DNA of 64,000 bases from Pseudomonas deceptionensis (GTDB lineage Bacteria > Pseudomonadota > Gammaproteobacteria > Pseudomonadales > Pseudomonadaceae): the NCBI RefSeq assembly GCF_900106095.1, contig NZ_FNUD01000002.1, positions 4,795,501-4,859,500 on the forward strand, given 5' to 3'. Below are positions 43,064 to 53,565 of this stretch, in pieces. The notes under the pieces are model-generated. The model was not told where the DNA came from, ran no database searches, and was given only the letters and a program-made list of their open reading frames with translations. The translations under genes were made by a program, and so were the position numbers. Numbering within the stretch: the stretch's first letter is position 1; each line of letters opens with the position of its first letter.

Positions 43064-43933
43064 TTATTGCTTGCTTGCAGCCACTTGAGCAGCAACTTCG
43101 GCAGCGAAGTCGTCAACTGGCTTCTCGATGCCATCACCTACTTTGAAGTAAGTGAAGGAAACGATTTCAGCGCCGGCTTTCTTGGCCAGTTCGCCGACTT
43201 TGATTTCCGGGTTCTTAACGAACGCTTGCTCAACCAGGCTGGCTTCAGCCAGGAACTTGCTGATGCGACCGGCAACCATTTTTTCAACGATTTCTGCTGG
43301 CTTGCCTTTGATCTTGTCTTCGTTGAGGCTCATGAACACGGTTTTTTCGCGTTCGATAGCATCAGCGGAAACTTGCGATGGCAGCAGGAACTCTGGGTTG
43401 CTTGCAGCTACGTGCATGGCGATGTCACGAGCCAGCTCAGCGTTGCCGCCTTTCAGAGCAACTACAACACCGATTTTGTTGCCGTGCAGGTAAGCGTCAA
43501 CAACGTCGCCTTCGATGCGCGCCAGGCGACGAATGTTTACGTTCTCGCCTACTTTACCAACCAGAATCAGACGAGCTTCTTCTTGAGCGGCGATCAGCGG
43601 AGCTGCGTCGGTCAATTTGTCAGCAAAGGCTTTTTCAACGCTGGCAGCGACGAAGTTTTTGAAGTCTTCTTGCAGAGCCAGGAAGTCGGTTTGCGAGTTA
43701 ACTTCAAGAATAACGGCAGACTTGTTGTCTTCCGCAACTTTAACTGCGATAGCGCCTTCAGCAGCAACGTTGCCTGCTTTTTTGGCCGCCTTGATGGCGC
43801 CCGAAGCACGCATGTCATCAATGGCTTTTTCGATGTCGCCGCCAGCCTTGGTCAAGGCTTTCTTGCAATCCATCATGCCTTCGCCAGTACGCTCACGCAG
43901 TTCTTTAACCAACGCTGCAGTAATCTCTGCCAT
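43064..43933 (-). CDS. tsf: Elongation factor Ts
   Basis: 289 residues from ATG 43933. It recycles EF-Tu by exchanging GDP for GTP. The UBA-like N-terminus ITAALVKELRERTGEGMMD and the VNSQTDFLALQEDFKNFV core motif are seen. It is separated from rpsB by about 205 bp holding a strong terminator-like hairpin. Confidence 0.97.
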   Translation of the reverse strand: MAEITAALVKELRERTGEGMMDCKKALTKAGGDIEKAIDDMRASGAIKAAKKAGNVAAEGAIAVKVAEDNKSAVILEVNSQTDFLALQEDFKNFVAASVEKAFADKLTDAAPLIAAQEEARLILVGKVGENVNIRRLARIEGDVVDAYLHGNKIGVVVALKGGNAELARDIAMHVAASNPEFLLPSQVSADAIEREKTVFMSLNEDKIKGKPAEIVEKMVAGRISKFLAEASLVEQAFVKNPEIKVGELAKKAGAEIVSFTYFKVGDGIEKPVDDFAAEVAAQVAASKQ

Positions 43934-44082
43934 TTCAAAATTCCTCTTGGATAGGTTTTCAACCATTCCACCCGACCGAACGGGCGTTCAATTCGTGTGA
44001 AGCATGCCTCGAAGCAACCTGTTAGACGCGATCTAATACAGCAACGCCAAGGACACTTCCAACAGATGGATCTCGAGGTGGC

Positions 44083-44107
44083 AAAAAGGGGGCCAAGCCC
44101 CCTTTTT
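44083..44107 (-). terminator. Terminator/attenuator between rpsB and tsf
   Basis: CAAAAAGGGGGC (44082-44093) pairs with GCCCCCTTTTTG (44097-44108) around a three-base loop, giving T-runs in both directions. It lies 31 bp behind rpsB. Such an intergenic attenuator in rpsB-tsf is known from E. coli. Confidence 0.85.
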
Positions 44108-44138
44108 GCGTACTGAGTAAACGCTAGGCGTTAATTAC

Positions 44139-44882
44139 TCAGCCTTCAACTACCGCTGCAGCTGGAGCTTCTTCGACGAAAACGTCGGTGCCGCCAGCAA
44201 CGTGGTTACGGCCTTTGATCACAGCATCAGCCATCGCACCCATGTACAGCTGGATAGCGCGGATTGCGTCATCGTTACCCGGGATGATGTAGTCAACACC
44301 TTCTGGGCTGCTGTTGGTGTCGACAACGCCGATTACCGGGATGCCCAACTTGTTAGCTTCGGTGATCGCGATACGCTCGTGGTCAACGTCGATAACGAAC
44401 AGTGCGTCTGGCAGACCGCCCATGTCCTTGATACCACCCAGGCTACGATCCAGCTTCTGCAGATCGCGAGTGCGCATCAGCGCCTCTTTCTTGGTCAGCT
44501 TGGCGAAAGTACCGTCTTCTGCCTGGATTTCAAGGTCACGCAGACGCTTGATCGAAGCACGAATGGTTTTGAAGTTGGTGAGCATGCCGCCCAACCAGCG
44601 GTGATCAACGTACGGCGAACCGCAACGTGCTGCTTCTTCAGCAACGATCTTGCCAGCGGAACGCTTGGTGCCGACGAACAGAATCTTGTTTTTGCCCTGG
44701 GCCAGACGCTCTACGAAAGTCAGAGCTTCGTTGAACATTGGCAGGGTTTTTTCAAGGTTGATGATGTGGATCTTGTTACGCGCGCCAAAGATGTATTTAC
44801 CCATCTTCGGGTTCCAGTAACGGGTTTGGTGACCGAAGTGCACACCGGCCTTCAGCATATCGCGCATGTTGACTTGGGACAT
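44139..44882 (-). CDS. rpsB: 30S ribosomal protein S2
   Basis: 247 residues. The start [20 protein letters not shown] and the [17 protein letters not shown] and [14 protein letters not shown] signatures are typical. S2 binds late to the 30S platform. It heads the long minus-strand run and diverges from map; the leader carries possible autoregulatory structure. Confidence 0.98.
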   Translation of the reverse strand: MSQVNMRDMLKAGVHFGHQTRYWNPKMGKYIFGARNKIHIINLEKTLPMFNEALTFVERLAQGKNKILFVGTKRSAGKIVAEEAARCGSPYVDHRWLGGMLTNFKTIRASIKRLRDLEIQAEDGTFAKLTKKEALMRTRDLQKLDRSLGGIKDMGGLPDALFVIDVDHERIAITEANKLGIPVIGVVDTNSSPEGVDYIIPGNDDAIRAIQLYMGAMADAVIKGRNHVAGGTDVFVEEAPAAAVVEG

Positions 44883-45028
44883 GATAGTTCCTTAATAAGT
44901 CGGGTTAGGCCTCCACGTATCCCAACGACCAACCAGCAGCTTCAAGCTGAAGGCACCCAGGTCATCGTGTCGACACGTGTGTGGGTTTGTGCTCTGCGGG
45001 CTATACCCGCAAAGCGGCGCATTTTATA
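44883..45028 (-). promoter_or_regulatory. rpsB promoter and structured 5' leader
   Basis: On the minus strand a TATAAA -10 (45028-45023) has no clear -35. The RNA would start near 45015, leaving a leader of about 130 nt. It holds the stem GCGGG-CCCGC (44996-45010) at its start and CAGCTT-AAGCTG (44938-44950) in the middle. S2-mediated repression through the rpsB leader is established in gammaproteobacteria; these stems are candidates. The rest of the 374-bp rpsB-map spacer holds the map promoter. Confidence 0.55.
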
Positions 45029-45169
45029 CCACAAGATGGTCAAAAAACGAAGTGCGGATTCTGACTTTATTCCAGACGCTTTTGCGCACGCCTTGGAATA
45101 GGCCCAGAATGCCCCATTCTATTAAGAGAAGCGATGGCGAGAGGCTCATGATTAACGCCGACCGTCTGT

Positions 45170-45214
45170 TAGAATCGCGTTTTTATGACGGTGTGCAGCT
45201 ATAAACAGCACACC
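45170..45214 (+). promoter_or_regulatory. map promoter candidate and leader hairpin
   Basis: TAGAAT at 45170-45175 is a plausible -10, with a poor -35. Shortly after the expected start, GGTGTGC (45190-45196) pairs with GCACACC (45208-45214) around an 11-base loop, forming a hairpin about 40 nt before the map start codon. Confidence 0.4.
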
Positions 45215-45256
45215 CGCAATCCTGATGATGAGCGCCAACGCGCGAAGAGAGCCCGA

Positions 45257-46039
45257 ATGACCGTCACCCTCAAAACCCCCGAGGACATCGCAAAAATGCG
45301 TATCGCCGGCAAACTGGCCGCCGAAGTCCTGGAAATGATTGCCGAGCACGTCAAGCCCGGCGTTACCACCGAAGAGCTGGACCGCATCTGCCACGACTAT
45401 ATAGTCAACGTGCAGCAGGCCATCCCTGCCCCGCTCAACTATAAAGGCTTCCCGAAGTCCATCTGCACGTCGATCAACCATGTGGTGTGCCACGGCATCC
45501 CTGGCGATAAGGCCCTGAAAGACGGTGACACCCTGAACATCGACGTCACGGTGATCAAGGATGGCTACCACGGCGACACCAGCCGCATGTTCCACGTCGG
45601 CAAAGTGCCGGTCTGGGCCGAGCGCCTGTCGCAAGTGACCCAGGAATGCATGTACAAGGCCATCGAAATCGTCAAACCGGGCTGCCGCCTGGGCGATATC
45701 GGCGAAGTGATCCAGAAGCACGCTGAAAAGAACGGTTTCTCGGTAGTACGCGAATTCTGCGGTCATGGCATCGGCAAGGTGTTCCACGAAGAGCCGCAAA
45801 TCCTGCACTACGGCCGCGCAGGCACCGGCATGGAACTCAAAGCCGGCATGACCTTCACCATCGAGCCGATGATCAACCAGGGCAAAGCCGACACCAAGGT
45901 GCTGGGCGATGGCTGGACCGCAATCACCAAGGACCGCAAGCTGTCTGCTCAGTGGGAACACACCCTGCTGGTGACTGATACCGGTTACGAGATCTTCACC
46001 CTGCGCAGCGATGACACCATCCCCCGCGTTTCGGCCTGA
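45257..46039 (+). CDS. map: Methionine aminopeptidase, type I
   Basis: 260 residues from ATG 45257 (GAGAG upstream). It removes the initiator methionine from new proteins. All metal ligands can be placed: the two Asp in LNIDVTVIKDGYHGDTSR, the His in CGHGIGKVFHEEP, and the Glu residues of TFTIEPMI and QWEHTLLV. It diverges from rpsB, as in many bacteria. Confidence 0.96.
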   Translation: MTVTLKTPEDIAKMRIAGKLAAEVLEMIAEHVKPGVTTEELDRICHDYIVNVQQAIPAPLNYKGFPKSICTSINHVVCHGIPGDKALKDGDTLNIDVTVIKDGYHGDTSRMFHVGKVPVWAERLSQVTQECMYKAIEIVKPGCRLGDIGEVIQKHAEKNGFSVVREFCGHGIGKVFHEEPQILHYGRAGTGMELKAGMTFTIEPMINQGKADTKVLGDGWTAITKDRKLSAQWEHTLLVTDTGYEIFTLRSDDTIPRVSA

Positions 46040-46094
46040 TACTTGCGTGTTTTCAACGTTTAACCCGTAAAACCCACGACAGGAATGCCAATCG

Positions 46095-48797
46095 ATGCCG
46101 CAGGTGGATCCAGAACTTTTTGACCGCGGCCAGTTCCAGGCCGAACTGGCATTGAAGGCAAGCCCCATTGCCGCTTTCAAAAAGGCGATCCGCCAGGCAC
46201 GAGAAGTGCTCGACGAGCGCTTCAAAAAAGGGCGCGATATTCGCCGCCTGATCGAAGATCGTGCATGGTTCGTCGATAACATCCTGCAACAGGCGTGGGA
46301 TCAGTTCAGCTGGAGCGACCAGGCCCACATCGCCCTGGTCGCCGTCGGCGGCTATGGCCGTGGCGAGCTGCACCCCTACTCCGACATCGATCTGTTGATC
46401 CTGCTGGACAACGCCGATCACGAAATTTTCCGCGACTCCATCGAACGCTTTCTGACACTACTCTGGGACATTGGCCTGGAAGTAGGCCAGAGCGTGCGCT
46501 CGGTGGATGAGTGCGCCGAGCAAGCCCGTGCTGACCTGACCATCATCACCAACTTGATGGAAAGCCGCACCGTGGCGGGGCCCGAACATTTGCGCCAGCG
46601 CATGCTGGATGTCACCAGCACCGCACACATGTGGCCCAGCAAGGACTTTTTCCTGGCCAAGCGCGCCGAGCAAAAAGCCCGTCACCACAAGTACAACGAC
46701 ACCGAATACAACCTGGAACCCAACGTCAAAGGCTCCCCTGGCGGCCTGCGCGATATCCAGACCATTTTGTGGGTCGCCCGTCGCCAGTACGGCACCCTGA
46801 ACCTGCGCGCCCTGGCCGGCGAAGGCTTCCTGGTCGAAAGCGAACACGCCCTGCTCGCCTCTTCGCAAGAGTTTCTGTGGAAGGTGCGCTATGCCCTGCA
46901 CATGCTCGCGGGCCGCTCCGAAGACCGCCTGCTGTTCGATCATCAGCGCAGCATCGCCGAACTGCTCGGCTTTACCGGCGAAGATGCCAAGCAGACCATC
47001 GAAAACTTCATGCAGCAGTACTACCGGGTGGTCATGAGCATTGCCCAGCTCAGCGACCTGATCATCCAGCACTTCGAAGAGGTGATCCTCGCCCCCGAAG
47101 ACGAAGCGCCGCCAACGCCGCTGAACTCGCGTTTCCAGTTGCACGATGGCTACATCGAAGCCACCAGCGACTACGTGTTCAAGCGCACGCCGTTTGCCAT
47201 GCTCGAAATTTTCCTGCTGATGGCCCAGCACCCTGAAATCAAGGGCGTGCGTGCCGATACAATCCGTTTGCTGCGCGAACACCGTTACCTGATCGACGAC
47301 GACTTCCGTAAAGACATTCGCAACACCAGCCTGTTTATCGAACTGTTCAAGTGCAGGATCGGCATCCACCGCAACCTGCGCCGGATGAATCGCTACGGGA
47401 TTCTGGGACGCTACCTGCCCGAATTCGGTTTTATCGTCGGGCAAATGCAGCACGACCTGTTCCACATCTATACGGTCGACGCTCACACCCTGAATCTGAT
47501 CAAACACCTGCGCAAGTTGCAGTACACCCAGGTGTCCGAGAAATTCCCGCTGGCCAGCAAGTTGATGGCCAAGCTGCCCAAGCCCGAGCTGATCTACCTG
47601 GCCGGGCTTTACCACGACATTGGCAAGGGCCGTCACGGCGATCACTCAGAGATTGGCGCCGTGGATGCCAAGGCGTTCTGCATTCGCCACCAGCTGCCTC
47701 AGTGGGACACCCGCCTTATCGTCTGGCTGGTACAAAACCATCTGGTGATGTCCACCACCGCTCAACGCAAAGACCTGTCAGACCCGCAGGTTATCCACGA
47801 CTTTGCCCAGATCGTGGTCGATGAAACCCACCTCGACTACCTCTACGTATTGACCGTCGCCGACATCAACGCCACCAACCCGACGCTCTGGAACTCATGG
47901 CGTGCCAGCCTGTTGCGCCAGCTCTACACCGAAACCAAGCGTGCCTTGCGCCGCGGCCTGGAAAACCCGGTGGACCGCGAAGAACAGATCCGCCAGACCC
48001 AGAGCGCTGCGCTGGACATTCTGGTGCGCGGCGGTACCGACCAGGATGATGTAGAGCAGCTCTGGTCACAGCTGGGTGATGACTACTTCCTGCGCCATAG
48101 CTCGGCCGACGTTGCCCTGCACACCGAAGCCATCCTGCAACAGCCCGCCGATGGCGGCCCGCTGGTACTGATCAAGGAAACCACCCAGCGCGAGTTCGAA
48201 GGTGGCACGCAGATCTTCATTTATGCACCCGACCAGCACGACTTCTTCGCCGTGACCGTGGCCGCCATGGACCAGCTCAACCTGAACATCCATGACGCAC
48301 GCATCATCACCTCCAGCAGCCAGTTCACCCTCGACACCTATATCGTGCTCGACAACGACGGCGGCTCGATCGGCAACAACCCGGCGCGTATTGAAAAAAT
48401 CCGCAAAGGCCTGACCGAAGCCCTGCGCAACCCGGATGACTACCCGACCATCATCCAGCGCCGGGTGCCGCGCCAGCTCAAGCACTTTGCCTTCGCGCCG
48501 CAAGTGACGATCCACAACGACGCCCAGCGCCCGGTCACCGTACTGGAACTCAGCGCCCCTGACCGCCCGGGGCTGCTGGCGCGGATCGGGATGATCTTCC
48601 TGGAGTTCGACCTGTCGTTGCAAAACGCCAAGATCGCCACCTTGGGCGAGCGCGTCGAAGACGTATTCTTCATTACCGATGCAAACAACCAGCCGTTGTC
48701 CGACCCACAGCTGTGCATGCGTTTGCAGGAAGCGATCGTCGAACAACTGACGGTCAACCAGGATTCAACCCCAGAACCGTGGCGCCTTAGCATTTAA
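46095..48797 (+). CDS. glnD: Bifunctional uridylyltransferase/uridylyl-removing enzyme GlnD
   Basis: 900 residues. The nucleotidyltransferase site [19 protein letters not shown] (about 75-95) adds UMP to PII proteins when glutamine is low; the HD domain ([16 protein letters not shown], about 510-530) removes it; two ACT domains at the C-terminus (about 705-890) sense glutamine. It follows map by 55 bp. Confidence 0.97.
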   Translation: MPQVDPELFDRGQFQAELALKASPIAAFKKAIRQAREVLDERFKKGRDIRRLIEDRAWFVDNILQQAWDQFSWSDQAHIALVAVGGYGRGELHPYSDIDLLILLDNADHEIFRDSIERFLTLLWDIGLEVGQSVRSVDECAEQARADLTIITNLMESRTVAGPEHLRQRMLDVTSTAHMWPSKDFFLAKRAEQKARHHKYNDTEYNLEPNVKGSPGGLRDIQTILWVARRQYGTLNLRALAGEGFLVESEHALLASSQEFLWKVRYALHMLAGRSEDRLLFDHQRSIAELLGFTGEDAKQTIENFMQQYYRVVMSIAQLSDLIIQHFEEVILAPEDEAPPTPLNSRFQLHDGYIEATSDYVFKRTPFAMLEIFLLMAQHPEIKGVRADTIRLLREHRYLIDDDFRKDIRNTSLFIELFKCRIGIHRNLRRMNRYGILGRYLPEFGFIVGQMQHDLFHIYTVDAHTLNLIKHLRKLQYTQVSEKFPLASKLMAKLPKPELIYLAGLYHDIGKGRHGDHSEIGAVDAKAFCIRHQLPQWDTRLIVWLVQNHLVMSTTAQRKDLSDPQVIHDFAQIVVDETHLDYLYVLTVADINATNPTLWNSWRASLLRQLYTETKRALRRGLENPVDREEQIRQTQSAALDILVRGGTDQDDVEQLWSQLGDDYFLRHSSADVALHTEAILQQPADGGPLVLIKETTQREFEGGTQIFIYAPDQHDFFAVTVAAMDQLNLNIHDARIITSSSQFTLDTYIVLDNDGGSIGNNPARIEKIRKGLTEALRNPDDYPTIIQRRVPRQLKHFAFAPQVTIHNDAQRPVTVLELSAPDRPGLLARIGMIFLEFDLSLQNAKIATLGERVEDVFFITDANNQPLSDPQLCMRLQEAIVEQLTVNQDSTPEPWRLSI

Positions 48798-48823
48798 CCG
48801 CCGCCGAGTGAGACCCGCACCCC

Positions 48824-50023
48824 ATGAACAACGCTCTGAACCAGCTACAGCCTTATCCGTTCGAAAAACTGCGCGCCCTGCTTGGCACCGTGCAGCCCAA
48901 CGCGGACAAACGCCCAATTGCACTGTCGATTGGTGAGCCCAAACACCGCTCGCCAGACTTCGTGGCCAAGGCGCTGGCTGACAACCTCGACCAGATGGCG
49001 GTCTACCCGACCACCCTGGGCATCCCGGCGCTGCGCGAAGCCATCGCAGGCTGGGCCGAGCGTCGCTTCAACGTGCCAAAAGGCTGGCTCGACCCGGCGC
49101 GCAACATCCTGCCGGTCAACGGCACCCGCGAAGCCCTGTTCGCCTTCACCCAGACGGTAGTCAATCGTGGCGACGACGCGCTGGTGATCAGCCCGAACCC
49201 GTTCTACCAGATCTACGAAGGTGCGGCTTTCCTCGCAGGTGCCCAGCCGCACTACCTGCCGTGCCTGGCCGAACATGGTTTCAACCCGGATTTTGACGCT
49301 GTATCAGCCCAGACCTGGCAGCAGTGCCAGATCCTGTTCCTGTGCTCACCGGGCAACCCGACCGGCGCCCTGATCCCGCTTGAAACCCTGAAAAAGCTGA
49401 TTGCACTGGCCGACGAACACGATTTCGTAATCGCCGCAGACGAGTGCTACAGCGAGCTGTACTTCGACGAGCAAACGCCGCCGGTGGGCCTGCTCAGCGC
49501 TTGCGTGGCACTGGGCCGTGAAGACTTCAAGCGTTGCGTGGTCTTCCACAGCCTGTCCAAGCGCTCTAACCTGCCGGGCTTGCGCTCGGGTTTCGTGGCG
49601 GGCGATGCCGAGATTCTCAAGGCATTTTTGCTGTATCGCACCTACCACGGCTGCGCCATGCCGGTGCAAACCCAGCTCGCCAGCATTGCCGCCTGGAACG
49701 ACGAAGCCCACGTGCGCACCAACCGCGACCTGTACCGCGAGAAGTTCGATGCAGTGCTGGCGATTCTGGCTCCGGTATTGGACGTACAGCGCCCGGACGG
49801 CGGGTTTTACCTGTGGCCCAAGGTTGAAGGCGACGACGCCGTGTTCTGCCGCGACCTGTTCGCCGAAGAACACGTAACCGTGGTGCCGGGCTCTTACCTG
49901 TCCCGTGAAGTTGACGGCTTCAACCCCGGTGCAGGCCGCGTGCGCATGGCACTGGTCGCGCCACTGGCCGAATGCGTAGAGGCCGCTGAGCGGATTCGCG
50001 ACTTTATCCTGCGCCGCCGCTAA
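48824..50023 (+). CDS. dapC: Succinyldiaminopimelate transaminase
   Basis: 399 residues, class I aminotransferase fold. The PLP lysine is in HSLSKRSNLPGLRSGF; SPGNPTG and the DECYSELYFDE stretches are typical. It makes N-succinyl-diaminopimelate in the lysine/peptidoglycan pathway. dapD lies 2.4 kb downstream and dapE 9 kb downstream, which supports the assignment over a generic aminotransferase. Confidence 0.92.
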   Translation: MNNALNQLQPYPFEKLRALLGTVQPNADKRPIALSIGEPKHRSPDFVAKALADNLDQMAVYPTTLGIPALREAIAGWAERRFNVPKGWLDPARNILPVNGTREALFAFTQTVVNRGDDALVISPNPFYQIYEGAAFLAGAQPHYLPCLAEHGFNPDFDAVSAQTWQQCQILFLCSPGNPTGALIPLETLKKLIALADEHDFVIAADECYSELYFDEQTPPVGLLSACVALGREDFKRCVVFHSLSKRSNLPGLRSGFVAGDAEILKAFLLYRTYHGCAMPVQTQLASIAAWNDEAHVRTNRDLYREKFDAVLAILAPVLDVQRPDGGFYLWPKVEGDDAVFCRDLFAEEHVTVVPGSYLSREVDGFNPGAGRVRMALVAPLAECVEAAERIRDFILRRR

Positions 50024-50033
50024 CACCAAAAAC

Positions 50034-50190
50034 CTGTAGCCGCTGAGGAGCGGAGCGAGGCTGCGATCGATTGCGAAGCGATCGCACAACCTGAGTACGC
50101 GATTTTCCCTGCAGGCGCAGACTCCGGTTTTGCGACGACTACGTCGGGGTGCCGCATCACGCCGAACGCAGCCTCGCTCAGCGGCTACAG
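50034..50190. repeat. REP pair between dapC and the antiporter gene
   Basis: CTGTAGCCGCTGA (50034-50046) with GAGCGAGGCTGCG (50053-50065) is mirrored by CGCAGCCTCGCTCAGCGG and CTACAG (50167-50190). The two copies face each other and fill the spacer of two convergent genes. Inside, GCGATCG...CGATCGC forms another small palindrome near 50066-50087. Confidence 0.8.
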
Positions 50191-50197
50191 AACCGGA

Positions 50198-51844
50198 TTA
50201 CTTCACCGTCCCAAGATTCGCTTCGCTCATGTCCAGATCCTTCAGGACTTCTCTGAGCGCGTCATCGCCAATCTCGTGATGCCGACGCAAGCTGTACAAC
50301 TCCAGACGCTGCGCCCGCAGCGCCTTGAGGCGCAGGCGGCTCTCCAGCAAGTCCATCTGTGACGCCAGCGCCTGGGCCTCCGCCGAGTCATTGAACACTT
50401 CCAGCTGATGCCGGTACTCGGACATGAGCCGCGCCTTCAATTCAGCAGCCAGCGCTGCCTGAGCCGCGTCCGCCGGGGCCTGGGGATCAACCACCTCTTC
50501 CGTCTCCAACGCATGGATCGCCGCTTCAGCCGTGCGGCGCCAGGCCTCGCGCACTTCTTTGCGCAAGTCGTCGTCCGGGCTCTTTGGAATACCGCGCAGC
50601 AAAATCGGCAAGGCAATACAGGCCGCCACCAGCGACAGCAAAATCACCCCTGCCGCGATAAAAATCAGCAGCTCGCGCTCGGGAAAGTCCAGGCCTTCGC
50701 TGATCAACAACGGTACCGACATGACACCCGCCAGTGTCACGGCCCCACGCACACCACCCACGGTCAGCAGCCAGCAGGAACGCGCCGTCGGCACCATTGT
50801 CAGCTCGCCCTTGCCACGCCAGCGGCGCAACAGGCCCGACAAGCGCCAGATGCTCTGCACCCAGATAAAACGCAGCGCCAGCAACACCAGAAAGATCGCG
50901 ATCACATCCAGACAGCGGTACATCAAGGCGGGCCACAGCGTGGTTTCAAGGTGGACCACAGCCTTGACGATGTCCGGCAGCTGCAAGCCCAGCAACAAGA
51001 AGATCAGACCGTTAAACGTAAACTCCAGCAGCGACCATACGCTGCGATTGAGCATGCGGGTGCTGGTCTGGCGCGGCAACAAGTCCAGCCAGCTCTGCAT
51101 CATGCCCGCGGCAACGGCCGACAAAATACCCGAAACGCCCAGGCGCTCCGCCAGCACATAAGCCGCAAACGGCAGCAGTAACATGAACACCACGTGGGTG
51201 GCCGGGTCATCCCAGCCACGGGCGATCATCCACGAACGGAACCGCCCCACCAGCCAGCTCAACGCCACGCCGGTTGCCAGCCCGCCGCAAGCCACCAGGA
51301 CAAACGCCATGCTGGCGTTGGCCAGGGAGAACACCCCGGTAATGGCTGCTGCCAGAGCGAATTTGAACGTCACCAGGCCCGTGGCGTCATTCATCAACGC
51401 TTCACCCTGCAACATGTGCATCAAAGGCGCCGGCAAACGGTTCTGCGCAATGGCCGACACCGCCACCGCATCGGTGGGCGACAGCACGGCCGCCAGCGCG
51501 AACGCCACCGGCAAAGGAATGGTCGGTAACAGCCAGTGAATGAAATAGCCCGCCCCCACCACCGTAAAGAGCACCAGGCCCACTGCCAGCGTCAGAATCG
51601 GCCCCCGCAGGCGCCAAAACTCGCGCTTGGGCATGCGCCAGCCATCCGAGAACAGCAACGGAGGCAAGAACAGAAACAGGAACAGCTCCGGGTTCAACGC
51701 CACATGCAGCCCCAGCGTCGGCCAGGCCAACACCGCGCCGGCAGCAATTTGCACCAGCGGCAAAGGCAAGGGAATCAAACGCCCCAATAGACGCGAGACA
51801 CCCACCAGCATCAGCAGGATGAGGACGGTATAGGCGGTTTGCAT
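50198..51844 (-). CDS. Na+/H+ antiporter, CPA1 family
   Basis: 548 residues from ATG 51844. About twelve membrane helices (residues 1-400) carry the CPA1 marks: FLPPLLFSDGWRM, the AVLSPTDAVAVSAI helix and EALMNDATGLVTFKF, with the conserved acidic pair NDA. A cytoplasmic tail of about 140 residues is rich in charged helices. It exchanges protons for sodium (or potassium) across the inner membrane in pH and salt balance. It interrupts the plus-strand dap genes and is turned opposite to them. Confidence 0.87.
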   Translation of the reverse strand: MQTAYTVLILLMLVGVSRLLGRLIPLPLPLVQIAAGAVLAWPTLGLHVALNPELFLFLFLPPLLFSDGWRMPKREFWRLRGPILTLAVGLVLFTVVGAGYFIHWLLPTIPLPVAFALAAVLSPTDAVAVSAIAQNRLPAPLMHMLQGEALMNDATGLVTFKFALAAAITGVFSLANASMAFVLVACGGLATGVALSWLVGRFRSWMIARGWDDPATHVVFMLLLPFAAYVLAERLGVSGILSAVAAGMMQSWLDLLPRQTSTRMLNRSVWSLLEFTFNGLIFLLLGLQLPDIVKAVVHLETTLWPALMYRCLDVIAIFLVLLALRFIWVQSIWRLSGLLRRWRGKGELTMVPTARSCWLLTVGGVRGAVTLAGVMSVPLLISEGLDFPERELLIFIAAGVILLSLVAACIALPILLRGIPKSPDDDLRKEVREAWRRTAEAAIHALETEEVVDPQAPADAAQAALAAELKARLMSEYRHQLEVFNDSAEAQALASQMDLLESRLRLKALRAQRLELYSLRRHHEIGDDALREVLKDLDMSEANLGTVK

Positions 51845-52074
51845 ATCGACAGGGTTCCCGAACAATCAGCTTCTAAAAGACACAGCTAGCAACATTTTCG
51901 CATTGCAGGTCATAGTAGCCCCTGACGAAAAATCTGGAGCCTGAACATAAGTCGCAGTGCGACGACATGTCACAAGAGCATGAGATGCTCAAGCCATCCA
52001 CGCCCAAGCACGCTACGCATGGCATAATCCGCGACCGCTCATTTCCACGCATCTCCAAAGGAGGGGCAATTTCC

Positions 52075-52437
52075 GTGACCGATTCAAGCAAGACATTGCA
52101 CCTTTTCGGCATCAAAGCCTGCGACACCATGAAAAAGGCTCGCACCTGGCTGGATGAACATGCACTGCGCTACGATTTCCACGACTACAAAACCAGCGGT
52201 ATTGACCGTGAACACCTGACCCGGTGGTGCAACGAGCACGGCTGGCAAGTGGTGCTCAACCGCGCCGGTACAACCTTTCGCAAGCTCGACGACGAACGAA
52301 AAGCCGATCTCGACCAAGCCAAAGCCATTGAACTGATGCTCGCACAACCCTCGATGATCAAGCGCCCCGTGCTCGATCTCGGTGACAAAACCCTGATTGG
52401 CTTCAAGCCAGATTTTTATGCGGCGGCCCTTCTTTAA
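52075..52437 (+). CDS. ArsC/Spx-like protein (YffB type)
   Basis: 120 residues from GTG 52075, chosen for the strong AAAGGAGGGG site. A thioredoxin-like fold with a single cysteine in LFGIKACDTMKKARTWL, which is the YffB version of the Spx/ArsC motif, and the conserved RAGTTFRKL and KRPVLDLGDK segments. True arsenate reduction is doubtful; glutathione-dependent thiol reduction has been suggested for relatives. It lies 35 bp before dapD, a conserved neighbourhood in this genus. Confidence 0.8.
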   Translation: MTDSSKTLHLFGIKACDTMKKARTWLDEHALRYDFHDYKTSGIDREHLTRWCNEHGWQVVLNRAGTTFRKLDDERKADLDQAKAIELMLAQPSMIKRPVLDLGDKTLIGFKPDFYAAALL

Positions 52438-52472
52438 ACGACCGCCCATTTATTTTTGTAAGAGGTAATTGC

Positions 52473-53507
52473 ATGTCTACTACCCTGTTCAGCGCAGCCT
52501 TCGGCGTCGGCACCCAAAACCGTCAAGGCGCATGGCTGGAAGTGTTCTACGCACAACCCCTGATCAATCCATCGGCCGAGCTGATCGCCGCCGTCGCGCC
52601 AATCCTGGGCTACACCGGTGGCAACCAGGCAATCACCTTCAGCACCGCACAAGCCGCACAGATGGCTGAAGCCGTCAAACCGGTCGACGCTGCTCAAGCT
52701 GCCCTGCTGACCCGTCTGGCCGAAAGCCACAAGCCGCTGGTCGCCACCCTGCTGGCCGAAGACGCCACGCTGACCACCACGCCTGAGGCCTACCTCAAGC
52801 TGCACCTGCTGTCCCATCGCCTGGTCAAGCCCCACGGCCTGAACCTGGCCGGCGTGTTCCCATTGCTGCCTAACGTGGCATGGACCAGCCAGGGCGCCAT
52901 CGACCTGAGCGAACTGGCCGAGCGTCAACTCGAAGCACGCCTGCGTGGCGAGTTGCTGGAAGTGTTCTCGGTCGACAAGTTCCCGAAAATGACCGACTAC
53001 GTTGTTCCGGCTGGCGTGCGTATCGCAGACGCGGCACGTATCCGTCTGGGCGCTTATGTCGGCGAAGGCACCACCGTGATGCACGAAGGTTTCGTCAACT
53101 TCAACGCAGGCACCGAAGGCCCGGGCATGATCGAAGGCCGTGTATCGGCGGGTGTATTCGTCGGCAAGGGTTCGGACCTGGGCGGCGGTTGCTCGACCAT
53201 GGGCACCCTGTCGGGTGGCGGCAACATCGTGATCAAGGTCGGCGAAGGCTGCCTGATCGGCGCCAATGCCGGTATCGGCATCCCGTTGGGCGACCGCAAT
53301 ACCGTGGAATCCGGCCTGTACCTGACAGCCGGTACCAAAGTGGCGCTGCTGGACGAAAACAACCAGTTGGTCAAAGTACTCAAAGCCCGCGACCTGGCGG
53401 GTCAGCCTGACCTGTTGTTCCGTCGCAACTCGCAAACCGGCGCTGTGGAATGCAAAACCCACAAGTCGGCCATCGAGCTGAACGAAGCACTGCACGCTCA
53501 CAACTAA
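52473..53507 (+). CDS. dapD: 2,3,4,5-tetrahydropyridine-2,6-dicarboxylate N-succinyltransferase
   Basis: 344 residues, the long Pseudomonas type of DapD. The C-terminal half is a left-handed beta-helix (hexapeptide repeats from about 190), with GEGTTVMHEGFVNFNAGT and the KGSDLGGGCSTMGTLSGGG stretch of the active site. It adds succinyl from succinyl-CoA in lysine/DAP synthesis. AAGAGG stands before the start. Confidence 0.94.
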   Translation: MSTTLFSAAFGVGTQNRQGAWLEVFYAQPLINPSAELIAAVAPILGYTGGNQAITFSTAQAAQMAEAVKPVDAAQAALLTRLAESHKPLVATLLAEDATLTTTPEAYLKLHLLSHRLVKPHGLNLAGVFPLLPNVAWTSQGAIDLSELAERQLEARLRGELLEVFSVDKFPKMTDYVVPAGVRIADAARIRLGAYVGEGTTVMHEGFVNFNAGTEGPGMIEGRVSAGVFVGKGSDLGGGCSTMGTLSGGGNIVIKVGEGCLIGANAGIGIPLGDRNTVESGLYLTAGTKVALLDENNQLVKVLKARDLAGQPDLLFRRNSQTGAVECKTHKSAIELNEALHAHN

Positions 53508-53522
53508 GCGTCTGTCTGCCAC

Positions 53523-53549
53523 TGACGGGGCCGGTTTCCGGCCCCGTCA
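53523..53549. terminator. Strong hairpin between dapD and csdA
   Basis: TGACGGGGCCGG (53523-53534) and CCGGCCCCGTCA (53538-53549) form twelve perfect pairs around TTT. No T-run follows, so it may stabilise the dapD message or slow polymerase rather than terminate outright. The csdA start lies 17 bp further. Confidence 0.5.
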
Positions 53550-53565
53550 ACAGAGCCTGAACACC

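Noticed and set aside
46458..47645. 395-codon minus-strand frame
   Set aside because: Antisense of glnD with low-complexity composition, no known family.
52434..53522. 362-codon minus-strand frame
   Set aside because: Antisense of dapD, no recognisable domain.
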